Positions 40,781-49,586 are shown, counted from the first letter of the stretch. The stretch is 56,828 nt of DNA from Catenulispora rubra (GCF_015356825.1 NZ_JAACYW010000042.1:1-56828); one strand, 5' to 3'. Made by a program: numbers and translations. The notes: generated by a model from the sequence alone, not told the origin.

Positions 40781-42069
40781 GAAGCAGGCTCCGGTTCCGG
40801 ATGGATGACGGCGGCGGCCACGGGCGCTGGGCGCGCGGCCGGCGGCCCGGACATGGTCGGGGACGGCGGCACCGAGGCGGCCCGGTCCCGCGCCATCCGG
40901 CGCAGGCTGCGGCGCGACAGCTCGCCCGGCCGGCGCCCGCCGACCAGGCGCGCCGCGACGAACAGGACCATGACGATCGCCATCAGGGCCAGCGCGCCGC
41001 CGAACGCCCGGATCTTCATGTCGTTCTGCGGATAGCGGACGTAGTTCCAGACGTACAGCGGAAGGCTGATCTGCTCGCCGCTGAAGGGATTCGCGTTCTT
41101 GCGCGGGGTGAAGCCCGCGGTGAGCAGGACCGGCGAGGTCTCCCCCACCGCGCGCGCCATGCCCAGCAGGATCGCCGTGGTCAGGCCGGAGCGCGCGGTG
41201 GGCAGCACGACGTTCCACACCGTGCGCCACTGGCTCGCGCCGAGGGCGAAGGAGGCCTCGCGCAGGGTGTCGGGCACCACCCGGATCACCACCTCGGCGG
41301 CCCGGGTGACGATCGGCATCATCATCACGGTCAGCGCCAGCGAGGCGGCGAAACCGCTGCGGTCGAAACCCAGGGTGAGGATGACCGAGCCGAGCACGAA
41401 CAAGCCGGCGACGATCGAGGGCAGCGCGGTCATCGCGTTGACCACGGTGCGGACCGGCTGCGCCAGCCGGCCGCCGATCTCCGACATGAACACCGCGGTG
41501 GACAGGCCCAGCGGGACCGCGAACAGGGTCGCCAGGCCCAGCTGCTCCAGCGAGCCGATCATCGCGTGCAGCACGCCGCCGCTGCTGAGCCCGTCCAGCG
41601 GCCCGGTCTTCTGCATGTCGGTGGTCAGGAAGTTGCCGTGCCCGAGCGCGTCGGACCCGCGCCAGGCGACATAGCCGATCTGGTCGACGAGCACCGCGAT
41701 CATCAGCAGGCCGGCACCGGTGAACACGGCGGTCGCGATCTTCTCGCGCACGTGCCGGGGCTCCCACTGGGTGCGCGCGATGCCCCAGTAGAAGCCGAGG
41801 AACGCCACGTACCAGCACAGCCAGAAGCCCAGGGCGCCGGCGAAGGGCATGATCCGCTCGTACACCAGCCAGACCAGCCCGAGCGCGCCGGCCGCGGCGC
41901 CGGCCAGGGTCCCGACGTCGGCCGCGGTGATCGAGCCGGGCCGGACCTGGACCTGGCCGGACCTGGTGTCCAGGTAGGCGGTGTTCAGGCCGGCGGCGGT
42001 GGGATCGGCGGCGAAGCCGGGTCCGGCGGAGTCGACGTGTGTCATGGCGGCGTCAGACCTCTCACTCAT
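40777..42069 (-). CDS. pstA: Phosphate ABC transporter permease
   Basis: A 430-residue permease. The core transporter domain (about 165-395) has six helices with TAVFMSEIGGRLAQPVRTVVNAMTALPSIVAGLFV and the EAA-loop segment LREASFALGASQWRTVWNVVLPTARSG. It is some 130 residues longer than typical PstA: about 50 N-terminal polar residues, two extra helices (about 53-100) and a Pro-rich C-terminal tail. It overlaps pstC by 8 nt and pstS by 4 nt. With PstC it forms the phosphate channel driven by PstB. Confidence 0.9.
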   Translation of the reverse strand: MSERSDAAMTHVDSAGPGFAADPTAAGLNTAYLDTRSGQVQVRPGSITAADVGTLAGAAAGALGLVWLVYERIMPFAGALGFWLCWYVAFLGFYWGIARTQWEPRHVREKIATAVFTGAGLLMIAVLVDQIGYVAWRGSDALGHGNFLTTDMQKTGPLDGLSSGGVLHAMIGSLEQLGLATLFAVPLGLSTAVFMSEIGGRLAQPVRTVVNAMTALPSIVAGLFVLGSVILTLGFDRSGFAASLALTVMMMPIVTRAAEVVIRVVPDTLREASFALGASQWRTVWNVVLPTARSGLTTAILLGMARAVGETSPVLLTAGFTPRKNANPFSGEQISLPLYVWNYVRYPQNDMKIRAFGGALALMAIVMVLFVAARLVGGRRPGELSRRSLRRMARDRAASVPPSPTMSGPPAARPAPVAAAVIHPEPEPAS

Positions 42070-43144
42070 TGGTCGCGGCGCCGGAGCGCGAACGGGAGAT
42101 GACCGCGGCCGCGGCCATGTTGACCACGAGCGTGATCGCGAACAGCACGAGCCCGGCGGCCATCAGCGCCGACAGCGCGAGCTTGTCGGACTCGCCGTAG
42201 CGCAGCGCGATGAGCGAGGAGATCGAGTTGGCGCCGGCCTGGAGCGGATGCGAGGACAGCGCGAACACCGGCGAGATGATCAGCGCGACCGCGATGGTCT
42301 CGCCCATCGCCCGGCCGAAACCGAGCATCACCGCGCCGATCGCGCCGCCCTTGCCGAACGGCAGCACGACGGTCCGCACCATCCCCCACCGCGTGGCCCC
42401 GAGCGCGTAGGCGCCCTCCCGCTCCCCGGTCGGGGCCTGCGAGAACACCTCCCGGGACAGCGAGCAGATGATGGGCATCACCATCAGCGACACCACGACC
42501 CCGGCGATGAAGGCGGACTGGGTGTAGGAGGTGGAGATCTGGCCGTTGCGCACCTTGAGGAACGGCAGCACGCCGCCGAGGTGCGTGGACAGCCAGCGCT
42601 CGAACCCGATGATGCGCGGGGTGAGGAACACAAGACCCCACAGTCCGTAGACGATGCTCGGCACCGCCGCCATCAGGTCGACCAGCGAGATCAGGGTCCG
42701 GCGCAGGCCGACCGGCGCGTACTCGGAGATGAACAGCGCCGACCCGAGCGCCACCGGCACCGCGATCAGCATCGCGATGACCGCGATGATGATCCCGTCC
42801 GGCAGCACCGCGCCCACGCCGAACCGGTGGACCGCGGTCTGCCACCGCTGCTCGGTGAGGAACGACCAGCCGGTGGCGTGCAGCGCCTGCGCTCCCCGGA
42901 CGGCCAGGAACAGCGCGATCAGGCCCATGACGGCGAACACGGACAGGCCGGCGGCCCGGAAGCCCATGCGGAAGATCCGGTCCCCCCGGGACACCCCGGG
43001 GACGATGCGGATCGGGGTGTCGTCGAGGGGGGCGGGCCCCGCCTCCGGGCCGGAGGCCGGAGGCGACGGCGGTGGCGGTGGCAGTGGCGGCGGTGGCCCG
43101 AACAGGTCGTCGGCGAGCGCGGCGCCGGCGTCGGCGGTGCTCAC
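42062..43144 (-). CDS. pstC: Phosphate ABC transporter permease
   Basis: A 360-residue permease. The N-terminal 50 residues are Pro-rich (DDLFGPPPPLPPPPPSPP). Six helices follow, with the PstC motifs ALFISEYAPVGLRRTLISLVDLMAAVPSIVYGLWG and the EAA loop REGAYALGATRWGMVRTVVLPFGKGG. GTG at 43144, 4 nt after the stop of the upstream binding-protein gene. Overlaps pstA by 8 nt. Confidence 0.9.
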   Translation of the reverse strand: MSTADAGAALADDLFGPPPPLPPPPPSPPASGPEAGPAPLDDTPIRIVPGVSRGDRIFRMGFRAAGLSVFAVMGLIALFLAVRGAQALHATGWSFLTEQRWQTAVHRFGVGAVLPDGIIIAVIAMLIAVPVALGSALFISEYAPVGLRRTLISLVDLMAAVPSIVYGLWGLVFLTPRIIGFERWLSTHLGGVLPFLKVRNGQISTSYTQSAFIAGVVVSLMVMPIICSLSREVFSQAPTGEREGAYALGATRWGMVRTVVLPFGKGGAIGAVMLGFGRAMGETIAVALIISPVFALSSHPLQAGANSISSLIALRYGESDKLALSALMAAGLVLFAITLVVNMAAAAVISRSRSGAATNE

Positions 43145-43148
43145 GGCC

Positions 43149-45752
43149 TCACCGCCCGAAGCGGCGCGCGGGCCGCTTCCAGATGGTCCGGAGCCGGGCG
43201 CCGACCCCGCCGGAGGTCAGCATCAGGGCGATGGGACCGGCGGCCACCAGGACCAGGCCGACGATCAGCAGGATCGGCAGGATCAGCCGGCCGATTCCCG
43301 CGGTGTCGGCGCTGGCGGTGCCCACGGCGGCCGCGGCGGTGGAGCCGGTGAGGCTGTGCACGGGGGTGCTGCTGCCGGCCGGGGCCACGGCGCCCTTCGA
43401 GGAGGAGGAGCCGCCGGGCTCGGTGCCGCCGCCGTTCCCGCCGGAACCGACGGTGCTGGTGAGGTAGGACACCGACGGCGTGCCGTTCTTCGACACGGTG
43501 ACCGGCGTGACCACCGTGTTGCCGGACGTGGTCGGCTGGCCGGTGGCCGGCCCGGTGGCGGTCACCGTGGCGGTCGGGCCGCCCGGGGCGGCCCCGGCGC
43601 GGATCTTGGCGATCGCCGCCCCCGCCTGCGCGGCCTGGGCCGCGGTGTTCGGCACGTAGCCGGGCGCGAGCTCGCCGGGCGCGTCGCCGGCCATCTGGCC
43701 GCTGCGGTTGTCGGTGACCGAGGCCAGGAAGTCCGCGATGTGGGCGGTCTTGGCAGGGGAGACCCCGGAGGTCGGCGCCATCGCGTAGGCCGGGACGGTC
43801 AGCGGGTACGCGGCGACGTCGCCGGCGTACGCCGGGCCGGGAGCCTCCCACTGGAGCGACTCGGTGCCGGTCGCGGGGTCGGTGGCGTAGTCCGCGGTCG
43901 CGGCCGCCATGGCCGGCGCGGTCGGGGCCACGTAGTTGCCGGCGGCGTTGGGCAGGGAGGCGGTCGGCAGGCTGAAGGCGGCGGCGCGGCCGGTGTCCAT
44001 GATGGCCAGCACTCCGCGCGAACCGAGGTTCTGCGGCCCGCACTTGAGGTGCGTGCCGGTCACACTGTCGACGTCCGGGCTGTCGCAGGTCGCCGTGGCC
44101 TTGAGCAGATGCCGTAGGACGTCGTCGAGACCGTCCTGGATGGGGTTCCACTCGAAGCTCTTGAGGATTTTGTAGTCCTTGTGGACCCCGGTGGCGGGCT
44201 TGCCGGTGGTCGGGTCGTTGTTCGGCCCGCTGGAATCCTGCGGCACCAGGTTGTTGATCGGATACGGGTACACCGAGGTCAGGTACTTCGTGTCCACGTG
44301 CATGTGCCACGGGTCGGCGGCGCCGGCCAGGAAGGCCCGGGCCTGGGTGTCGGCCATGATCCACGTGGTCAGCTCGCGCACCAGGTCGGTCTGGCCGCCG
44401 GCGACGATCGGCAGGGTGTTGATCGCGGTCACGTCCTGGCAGGTCGGCCAGGCGAACGCGTTGTCGGTCGGGTTCAGCGACTGGAACTCGGGATCGGCGA
44501 ACAGGCAGGCCGGGTTCCCTGCCACCGAGGCGGTGTCGTCCAGTTGGCCCTTGAACGACTCCAGGTCATAGGACTGGGTCAGGAGCTTGGCCACCAGCCG
44601 GGCGTTGAGTTTCATGCTCCGGATCGGCAGGTTGGTGTTCGGATCGTCGACGAAGAAGACGACGGCGATCCCGGTGCTGCCCACCGGCACGTAGGTGTAG
44701 GGCCGTGCGCCCTTCGTCCCCGGGCCGGCCGGCAGCGAGGTGAAGGCCACGTCCGCGTTGGGGCTGCCGGCGAGGAAGTCGCCGCGGGCCACCGGCTCGG
44801 TCTGGTCGGTCTGGGCGTTGACCGTCACCGGGTTGTTCCCGGCCAGGCAGGAGCCCACCACCCACTGGGTCAGGGCGCGGTCGAGCATCGGCATGCCCTC
44901 GGCGGCCACGCCGGTCGCGCTGGCCTGGCACGCGGCCGGAACCGGGGCGAAGGACAGGGGGACGACCGTGCGGTTCTGCCAGGCGCACGACTCGCCGCTG
45001 ATGTTGTTCGACGGGTCGGGGATGCCGAAGGTCACGTCGGTGGCCTCGCCGCTCCCGCCGGTGTCGGCGGTGTGGTCCTTGCAGTCGGGAACGCCGGTGT
45101 CATAGCCCAGCGGGTCGCCGCCGTAGTTGGGCTCCACGACGATCGAGCACGGGTGGTCGGCGTCGCAGCCCAGGGTCGGCGCCTGGTTCGCGGTGTAGAC
45201 CTCCATGTCCAGGCTGCCGGTGCCGTCGGTGCCGGTGACCGCCGCCAACTCGTTGTTGGCGAAGTCCGGCGCGTTCAGACCGGTCGCGACCGCGCCCTGC
45301 CCGAAGCCGTTGTTGTTGTCCTTGGTGACGGTCTGGCCGTAGTGCAGGGACCCGTAGCAGTCGGTGATCTGCGGGTTGGTGCCCTTGCACTCGTAGGCGA
45401 CCACCGGATAGCCGACGTTGCTCCAGCTCGGGCTCTGGCCCACGACCACGAACGAGCCGTTGGTGCTCGGCGTGAACCCGGTCCAGGACACGTGGACCAC
45501 CTGGTCCACCAGGTTCTGCGTCTGGGAGACCGACACGGTCCCGCGGGCGCCGGACGTCCCGGTGGCCGGGTTCCACACCGGGGGTCCCTGCACGGTGACG
45601 GAGGTGGCGTCGGCGTGCGCCTTGGGGAGGGTGTTCGCGCTCGGGGGCAACACGATCAGGGCCGTCATGAAGACGACCGTCCAGGCGAGCACCGCGGCGC
45701 AGTAGGCACGCAGCCCCGGCCGGCGCCTGGTTCCCGCTTCACGGGGCGACAT
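43149..45752 (-). CDS. Large membrane-tethered PBP-like protein of the Pst cluster
   Basis: An 867-residue exported protein. A long Sec signal (basic start; LRAYCAAVLAWTVVFMTALIVL; cleavage near AHA-DA) is followed by an N-terminal beta-rich region (about 45-260) with several Cys pairs (CKGTNPQITDCYG, CDADHPCS). A PBP-II/PstS-like region (about 280-720) has SPNADVAFTSLP, YVPVGSTGIAVVFFVDDP, TQSYDLESFKGQ and TWIMADTQARAFLAG. A Thr/Gly-rich linker, a C-terminal helix (about 822-849) and a basic tail (RLRTIWKRPARRFGR) end it. The ATG at 45752 has GGAGG 10 nt upstream. The PBP call is by pattern. It precedes pstC by 4 nt, so it belongs to the transporter operon, perhaps as an extra receptor. Confidence 0.65.
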   Translation of the reverse strand: MSPREAGTRRRPGLRAYCAAVLAWTVVFMTALIVLPPSANTLPKAHADATSVTVQGPPVWNPATGTSGARGTVSVSQTQNLVDQVVHVSWTGFTPSTNGSFVVVGQSPSWSNVGYPVVAYECKGTNPQITDCYGSLHYGQTVTKDNNNGFGQGAVATGLNAPDFANNELAAVTGTDGTGSLDMEVYTANQAPTLGCDADHPCSIVVEPNYGGDPLGYDTGVPDCKDHTADTGGSGEATDVTFGIPDPSNNISGESCAWQNRTVVPLSFAPVPAACQASATGVAAEGMPMLDRALTQWVVGSCLAGNNPVTVNAQTDQTEPVARGDFLAGSPNADVAFTSLPAGPGTKGARPYTYVPVGSTGIAVVFFVDDPNTNLPIRSMKLNARLVAKLLTQSYDLESFKGQLDDTASVAGNPACLFADPEFQSLNPTDNAFAWPTCQDVTAINTLPIVAGGQTDLVRELTTWIMADTQARAFLAGAADPWHMHVDTKYLTSVYPYPINNLVPQDSSGPNNDPTTGKPATGVHKDYKILKSFEWNPIQDGLDDVLRHLLKATATCDSPDVDSVTGTHLKCGPQNLGSRGVLAIMDTGRAAAFSLPTASLPNAAGNYVAPTAPAMAAATADYATDPATGTESLQWEAPGPAYAGDVAAYPLTVPAYAMAPTSGVSPAKTAHIADFLASVTDNRSGQMAGDAPGELAPGYVPNTAAQAAQAGAAIAKIRAGAAPGGPTATVTATGPATGQPTTSGNTVVTPVTVSKNGTPSVSYLTSTVGSGGNGGGTEPGGSSSSKGAVAPAGSSTPVHSLTGSTAAAAVGTASADTAGIGRLILPILLIVGLVLVAAGPIALMLTSGGVGARLRTIWKRPARRFGR

Positions 45753-45925
45753 GGGAAACAGACCTCCGAGCTCGAAAATCAGTGGACTCATACATTCGCC
45801 CGTCCCCGGGCGACGGGAGACCGGCCGCAGGGCGGCCAAGGCGGAAACGCTGGCCGACCGCGAGCCGCTCGGCAAGGGGAACGGCCGAAGCCGGCCCGCG
45901 GTCGGGACCGTCCGGAGAGGACGGC
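45753..45925 (-). terminator. Gap between two Pst-cluster genes with a weak stem-loop
   Basis: 173 nt without a gene. A 6-bp stem with a 5-nt loop (ccgtcc 45908-45913, ggacgg 45919-45924) abuts the stop of the upstream gene. It could attenuate transcription. No clear promoter was seen. Confidence 0.35.
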
Positions 45926-46510
45926 TCAGGAAGCCGGGGTGTAGCTGACGCTCAGCGAGCCGACGACCTGGTTGGCGTTGAAGAACGTGGTGTGCAGCGC
46001 CTGGTCCAGGTAGGCCGCGCCGGCCGGGTCCACGTCGGCGTCACCGGTCAGGGTCTCCGGCACCACGCCGTTGCCGCTGCCGATGGTGTTGTTGCCGAGC
46101 GCGAACAGGGTCACCGGGGTGGTCGAGCCGTCCGGCACCGCGGTCAGCGACTGGGTGTCGCCGCCGAACGCGACGTCGTGGAAGCAGACGATCTTGCCGG
46201 TGAACGCGTCGGCGAAGGCCAGGCCGCCACCCAGGGTGATGCTGCCGTAGAACCGGGCGAGCACCGCGTTGCCGCCGGTGACCGGGAAGGTCGCGGTGGC
46301 GCCGGTGGTGTTGCTGTAGCTGCCGGTCGCCGACGGCAGCGGCACCGCCGCGATGCCGGAGTGGAGCGCGCTGTCGACGAAGGCGTTGGTGGCGGTCAGG
46401 GTGACCGAGCCGGAGGCCGGGGTGCCGGTCGCGCTGGCGGCGGGGAGCGCGAAGGCGGTGGCGGCCAGGGCGGCCGCAGCGGCGGCCGAGCGGATGGCGA
46501 TGCGGTTCAT
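45926..46510 (-). CDS. Secreted beta-rich protein of unknown function
   Basis: A 194-residue exported protein. A Sec signal (SAAAAAALAATAFALPAASA) is followed by a mature domain with alternating short strands: LTATNAFVDSALHSGIAAVPLP, ATFPVTGGNAVLARFYGSITLGGGLAF and SLTAVPDGSTTPVTLFALGNN. The pattern is like HtaA-type or related beta-sandwich surface proteins, but no specific family is certain. ATG with AGGAG 6 nt upstream. It lies between two phosphate-binding-protein genes, separated from the upstream one by a strong hairpin, which suggests it is expressed at a different level. Confidence 0.6.
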   Translation of the reverse strand: MNRIAIRSAAAAAALAATAFALPAASATGTPASGSVTLTATNAFVDSALHSGIAAVPLPSATGSYSNTTGATATFPVTGGNAVLARFYGSITLGGGLAFADAFTGKIVCFHDVAFGGDTQSLTAVPDGSTTPVTLFALGNNTIGSGNGVVPETLTGDADVDPAGAAYLDQALHTTFFNANQVVGSLSVSYTPAS

Positions 46511-46560
46511 TGCAGGCTCCTACATGATCGGGTGTGACAGGCGATGAACTACGAAGGGGC

Positions 46561-46604
46561 CGGGCCCGTCGGATTCGTCCTGATGGACGCTTCCGACGGG
46601 CCCG
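46561..46604 (-). terminator. Stem-loop downstream of the first pstS-like gene
   Basis: Perfect 13-bp arms at 46561-46573 and 46592-46604, with a further 4-bp GTCC/GGAC stem inside the loop. It lies 69 nt after the stop of the 46673 gene. No T tract follows. It may cause partial termination within the cluster. Confidence 0.6.
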
Positions 46605-46672
46605 CTACGTACTCGGATCCGTGGTGGATCCGTCTTTCAGCCGGTCAGGGACGACCGGACGCTCGGCGAGAG

Positions 46673-47761
46673 TCAGACGCCGGGCTGCAGCGTGCCGCAG
46701 CCGTGGCTCAGGGTCTGGAAGCCGTAGCTGGTGATCAGGCTCGCGCCGTTGGTGCACAGGTAGCCGCTGTTGCTGCTGCGGTCCAGCAGGGCCTTGAGGT
46801 GGCTCTGCTCGGTCGCGCCGCCGGGGCCGGTGCCGTTCCAGTCGGCCTCACGGACGACGTGGAAGACGTTGCGGGTGTAGGTCAGCGACAGGGCGTTGTT
46901 CCAGACCTTGGTCGCGGTCAGGATCTGCTGGGTGCTGTCCAGCGAGCGCACGGCGTCCAGCGAGCCGGGCAGGTCGCTGCCGCCGCCCTTGCTGTCGTAG
47001 ACCTGGCCGACGTAGTGGCTCAGGGAGTAGGGGAAGATGGCGTCGGTGTTGCCGGTGAACGCGGCGTCGGTGCCCTCGTTCTCCTCCGGGGTGACGGACT
47101 GCCAGCACGGCTCGCTGGTCGCGGTGATGCCCAGCGCGTTCAGGAAGAACGAGCGGGTGCCCGAACCGGACTGCGGCACGTAGACCTTGATCGTGTCGGT
47201 CGACGACGTCGGGTCGGTCGGCAGGCTGTTCCAGGTGGTGTAGGTGCAGTTGTAGATGCCCTTGAGCTCGGCGCTCGTCAGGTTCGACGGCGCGTTGCCA
47301 CCGGTGTAGGCCGACCAGCCCACCGCGTCCGAGGCGAACGGGATGAAGTAGTCGGTGGTGCCGGTGTTCGGCGGGCGCGAGGAGCGGGCGATGTCGACGC
47401 AGGTGTAGTCGGTGTTGTTCAGCGCCGTGATGCCGGAGCCGGAGCCGTTCGGGCGGTTGATCTCGCCGGCCCCGGGCGGGGTGGCGGTGGTGTCACAGCC
47501 GGTCTTCGGGGTGATCGGCGAGGTGCCGGTCGCGTCCCAGCTGTAGAACTTCGACGCCGGGGTCGGCGTGGAGCCGTTGTACTGCGTGGACAGACCGTTG
47601 TCGAACGACTGGATCGTGTCCGAGCCGACGGCGACGATGGAGCCGGCGGCCGGGGTGGACGCCGGGTCGGCCATCGCGGCGCCGTTCGACGCCATCACGG
47701 CGCCGAGGGCGGCCGCGGCGACCGCCGAGGTCATCGCGAGCTTGCGGGTGACAGAGCGCAT
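46673..47761 (-). CDS. pstS: Secreted PstS-like phosphate-binding protein
   Basis: A 362-residue protein with a Sec signal (KLAMTSAVAAAALGAVMASNGAAMA) and no lipobox. The mature domain has VAVGSDTIQSFDNGLSTQYNG, RPNGSGSGITALN, ARSSRPPN, YVPQSGSGTRSFF and a C-terminal SYGFQTLSHGCG. These match PBP-II phosphate-binding folds. It has no membrane anchor, unlike the second PstS at 38915. The ATG at 47761 has a perfect AGGAGG 7 nt away; a short stem (gcaagg 47775-47780 / ccttgc 47790-47795) lies just upstream of that site and might affect translation. First gene of the cluster. Confidence 0.8.
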   Translation of the reverse strand: MRSVTRKLAMTSAVAAAALGAVMASNGAAMADPASTPAAGSIVAVGSDTIQSFDNGLSTQYNGSTPTPASKFYSWDATGTSPITPKTGCDTTATPPGAGEINRPNGSGSGITALNNTDYTCVDIARSSRPPNTGTTDYFIPFASDAVGWSAYTGGNAPSNLTSAELKGIYNCTYTTWNSLPTDPTSSTDTIKVYVPQSGSGTRSFFLNALGITATSEPCWQSVTPEENEGTDAAFTGNTDAIFPYSLSHYVGQVYDSKGGGSDLPGSLDAVRSLDSTQQILTATKVWNNALSLTYTRNVFHVVREADWNGTGPGGATEQSHLKALLDRSSNSGYLCTNGASLITSYGFQTLSHGCGTLQPGV

Positions 47762-48132
47762 TACATTTCCTCCTGCAAGGGGGACTGGTCCTTGCGGGAA
47801 TGACATTCGCCGAAGGGCTCCCTCCCGACCAGGGTTCAAGGTCTTTACGGCCTGCCGGCCGGCGGACCGCGCGCCGCACAGATGTGCTGCTGGCAGGGTG
47901 TGTGAGAACCCTGAAACAGAGTCGGGCGAAACCCGGTGTGCTTCCGGCAGTGGCGCGGTAGTGCCGTCTTCGGGGCCCCGCGTTCACCTAGGAACAGCGC
48001 TGTCCGGCGTTCGACACGCGGTCCGCCGAGGCCGTCAGGGGCGAGCCCCGGCCGGGTCGGCCCAGGCGGACTGACGCACGACGGGATGTTCGTGATGCCC
48101 CACGCGGACTCGAAGAAGGAGCCGGTCCCTGA
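47762..48132 (-). promoter_or_regulatory. Upstream region of the Pst cluster
   Basis: 371 nt without a credible gene. It should hold the promoter of the cluster, but I could not identify a confident -10/-35 or a canonical Pho box. A single GTTCACC occurs at 47971-47977. Confidence 0.4.
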
Positions 48133-48227
48133 GATCCTCGTATTCGGCACAGATCTTCATATTCGGCACAGATCTTCGTATTCGACATAGATCTTCGTAT
48201 TAGACACAGATCGCCGCATTCCGGCAC
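48133..48227. repeat. Tandem array of a 19-bp repeat upstream of the Pst cluster
   Basis: Units at 48133-48151 (gatcctcgtattcggcaca), 48152-48170 (gatcttcatattcggcaca), 48171-48189 (gatcttcgtattcgacata) and 48190-48208 (gatcttcgtattagacaca), plus a degenerate unit at 48209-48227. They are directly adjacent, AT-richer than their surroundings, and not coding. Confidence 0.9.
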
Positions 48228-48450
48228 GCATCCGGTCATCCTCCGACGAGTCGTGAACCGCGTACCGTCCACCATCACCGAAGGCGACTGCTCGTCACAG
48301 CCCCCTCACCCACGGTCGCGAAGCCGCGCAACGCGCGCATGCCGTCGAACGGGCAGGCCACAGCGCCCGCCGAGCGCTCCCCCGCGGGGTCGGCGGCACC
48401 ACGAGTGTTTCCCTCAGTACCGTCCCGGCGCCGCCTTGGTCACGCCTCGT
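48228..48450. other. Gene-free stretch downstream of the repeat array
   Basis: 223 nt of ordinary GC-rich sequence between the repeat array and the 3' end of the YegP-like pair. No ORF with a start and ribosome site, RNA gene or convincing hairpin was seen. Confidence 0.4.
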
Positions 48451-48810
48451 TCATCTCCCGCGGCGGGCGAATCCCGACAGGGCGTTCAGGAATCCGGTCG
48501 CTCCGCCGCGGCACTGGTCGGGGCGGAGGTAGCCGCGGGCGCTGCGGGCCACGACCACGCCCGCGTGCATGCCGGTGCCGGTCACGCGCACGGGCAGGGC
48601 CGCCGACCACCACCAGTCCGGGCCGTCGGCGTCGCGGCCCAGGCGGATGCTCAGGGCGTCGCGGTCGGCGACCAGTTCGCGCCAGGCCGCGTCCAGGGCC
48701 TCGTCGCTGCGGTAGGCGCCGGCGGAGCGGGCCAGGGGGCGGCCGTTCGCCGCCAGCAGGATCCAGACCAGTTCGCCGTCGCCTGCGCGCACCACCAGGG
48801 CACCGGGCAT
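48451..48810 (-). CDS. YegP/DUF1508-like protein, second of a pair
   Basis: A 119-residue protein. VWILLAANGRPLARSAGAYRSDEALDAAWREL matches a YegP-type repeat (Trp, Asn-Gly, Ser and an aromatic). DGPDWWWSAALPVRVTGTGMHAGVVVARSARGY may be a second, diverged repeat. Starts 1 nt after the stop of the gene at 48812, so they are co-translated. The function of this family is unknown. Confidence 0.65.
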   Translation of the reverse strand: MPGALVVRAGDGELVWILLAANGRPLARSAGAYRSDEALDAAWRELVADRDALSIRLGRDADGPDWWWSAALPVRVTGTGMHAGVVVARSARGYLRPDQCRGGATGFLNALSGFARRGR

Positions 48811-48811
48811 C

Positions 48812-49153
48812 TCAGCCGTCGGCGGCCAGCAGCGCCAGGAACTTGGCGACCGCGATCTGGCAGGTGGCGTAACGCTCGTAGGACCGGATCGACCTGGCCA
48901 GCGGGGTTCCGCTCGGGGACTGCAGGACCCAGGTCCAGCCGGCTCCGTCCTTCACGTGGCTGATGCGCGCCGACAGGTTGGGCGCGTCGCGCCTTAAGCG
49001 GGAGTAGGCCCGGCGTGCCTCGTCCGCGGCAGAGTACGCCGGGGCGGAGATGGCCACGATCCGTCCGTTGCTCGCCTTCGCCCGCCAGCGGTAGCGCCCG
49101 TTCTCAGCGCGGTCCACCAGCACCCGTCCGCTCTCGTCCCGAACAGTGTCCAT
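48812..49153 (-). CDS. YegP/DUF1508-like protein, first of a pair
   Basis: A 113-residue protein with two YegP-type repeats: GRYRWRAKASNGRIVAISAPAYSAADEARRAY, and GWTWVLQSPSGTPLARSIRSYERYATCQIAV. The ATG at 49153 was preferred over a longer frame without homology. A -10-like TAGATT lies about 50 nt upstream on the minus strand. It is a duplicated domain family present twice more in the next gene. Function unknown. Confidence 0.7.
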   Translation of the reverse strand: MDTVRDESGRVLVDRAENGRYRWRAKASNGRIVAISAPAYSAADEARRAYSRLRRDAPNLSARISHVKDGAGWTWVLQSPSGTPLARSIRSYERYATCQIAVAKFLALLAADG

Positions 49154-49586
49154 GGCATGCCGCCCAACACTCGAGCTCGATTTTGAAGGTTCTCGAGCGA
49201 TCAATCTAGGCGTGCTAAGCAAACCAGGCGCCGGGAAACGTCCGACCAAGGACATCTGTTCGCCCACCCGTTGCGCCTTAGTCGCTTACGAGGCGTGATC
49301 ACCTGTCAGAGCACTGAATCACCGGTGAGGAGCGCGGGTGCCGGGGACCCCGATCAACCGCTTCAGCAAACCGCCCGCCACCCGCCGTTCGACCGTTCTC
49401 AACCCCGGAAGCGGTGGGCACGGAGCGAAGTCGGGCCATCACCCGGAGCGAGGTGATTGCTCGGCCCGATCGCGGGTACTGCGGCATTCTTGAAAAGTTT
49501 TGGTGCTTTCGCCTGAGGGTTGCTCATAGCATCGACGTCTACGCTGGCTTGGTTCGACAGGACATCCCACCAGATCGGAGACACAC
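49154..49586. promoter_or_regulatory. Divergent intergenic region before the UDP-glucose dehydrogenase gene
   Basis: 433 nt without a credible gene. On the plus strand TACGCT (49540-49545) is a possible -10 for the dehydrogenase gene; the -35 is poor. On the minus strand TAGATT (about 49202-49207) could serve the YegP pair. Nothing else was recognised. Confidence 0.35.

Noticed and set aside
40781..41818. Extension of the tethered PstS to 967 residues
   Set aside because: The extra part is pstA read in the wrong frame; the GTG at 40780 precedes a textbook signal peptide.
47762..48132. Streptomycete-type Pho box upstream of pstS
   Set aside because: Only one GTTCACC heptamer was found, without the 11-nt direct repeats of PhoP sites.
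48133..48227. CRISPR array
   Set aside because: The 19-bp units are directly adjacent with no unique spacers, and no cas gene is present.
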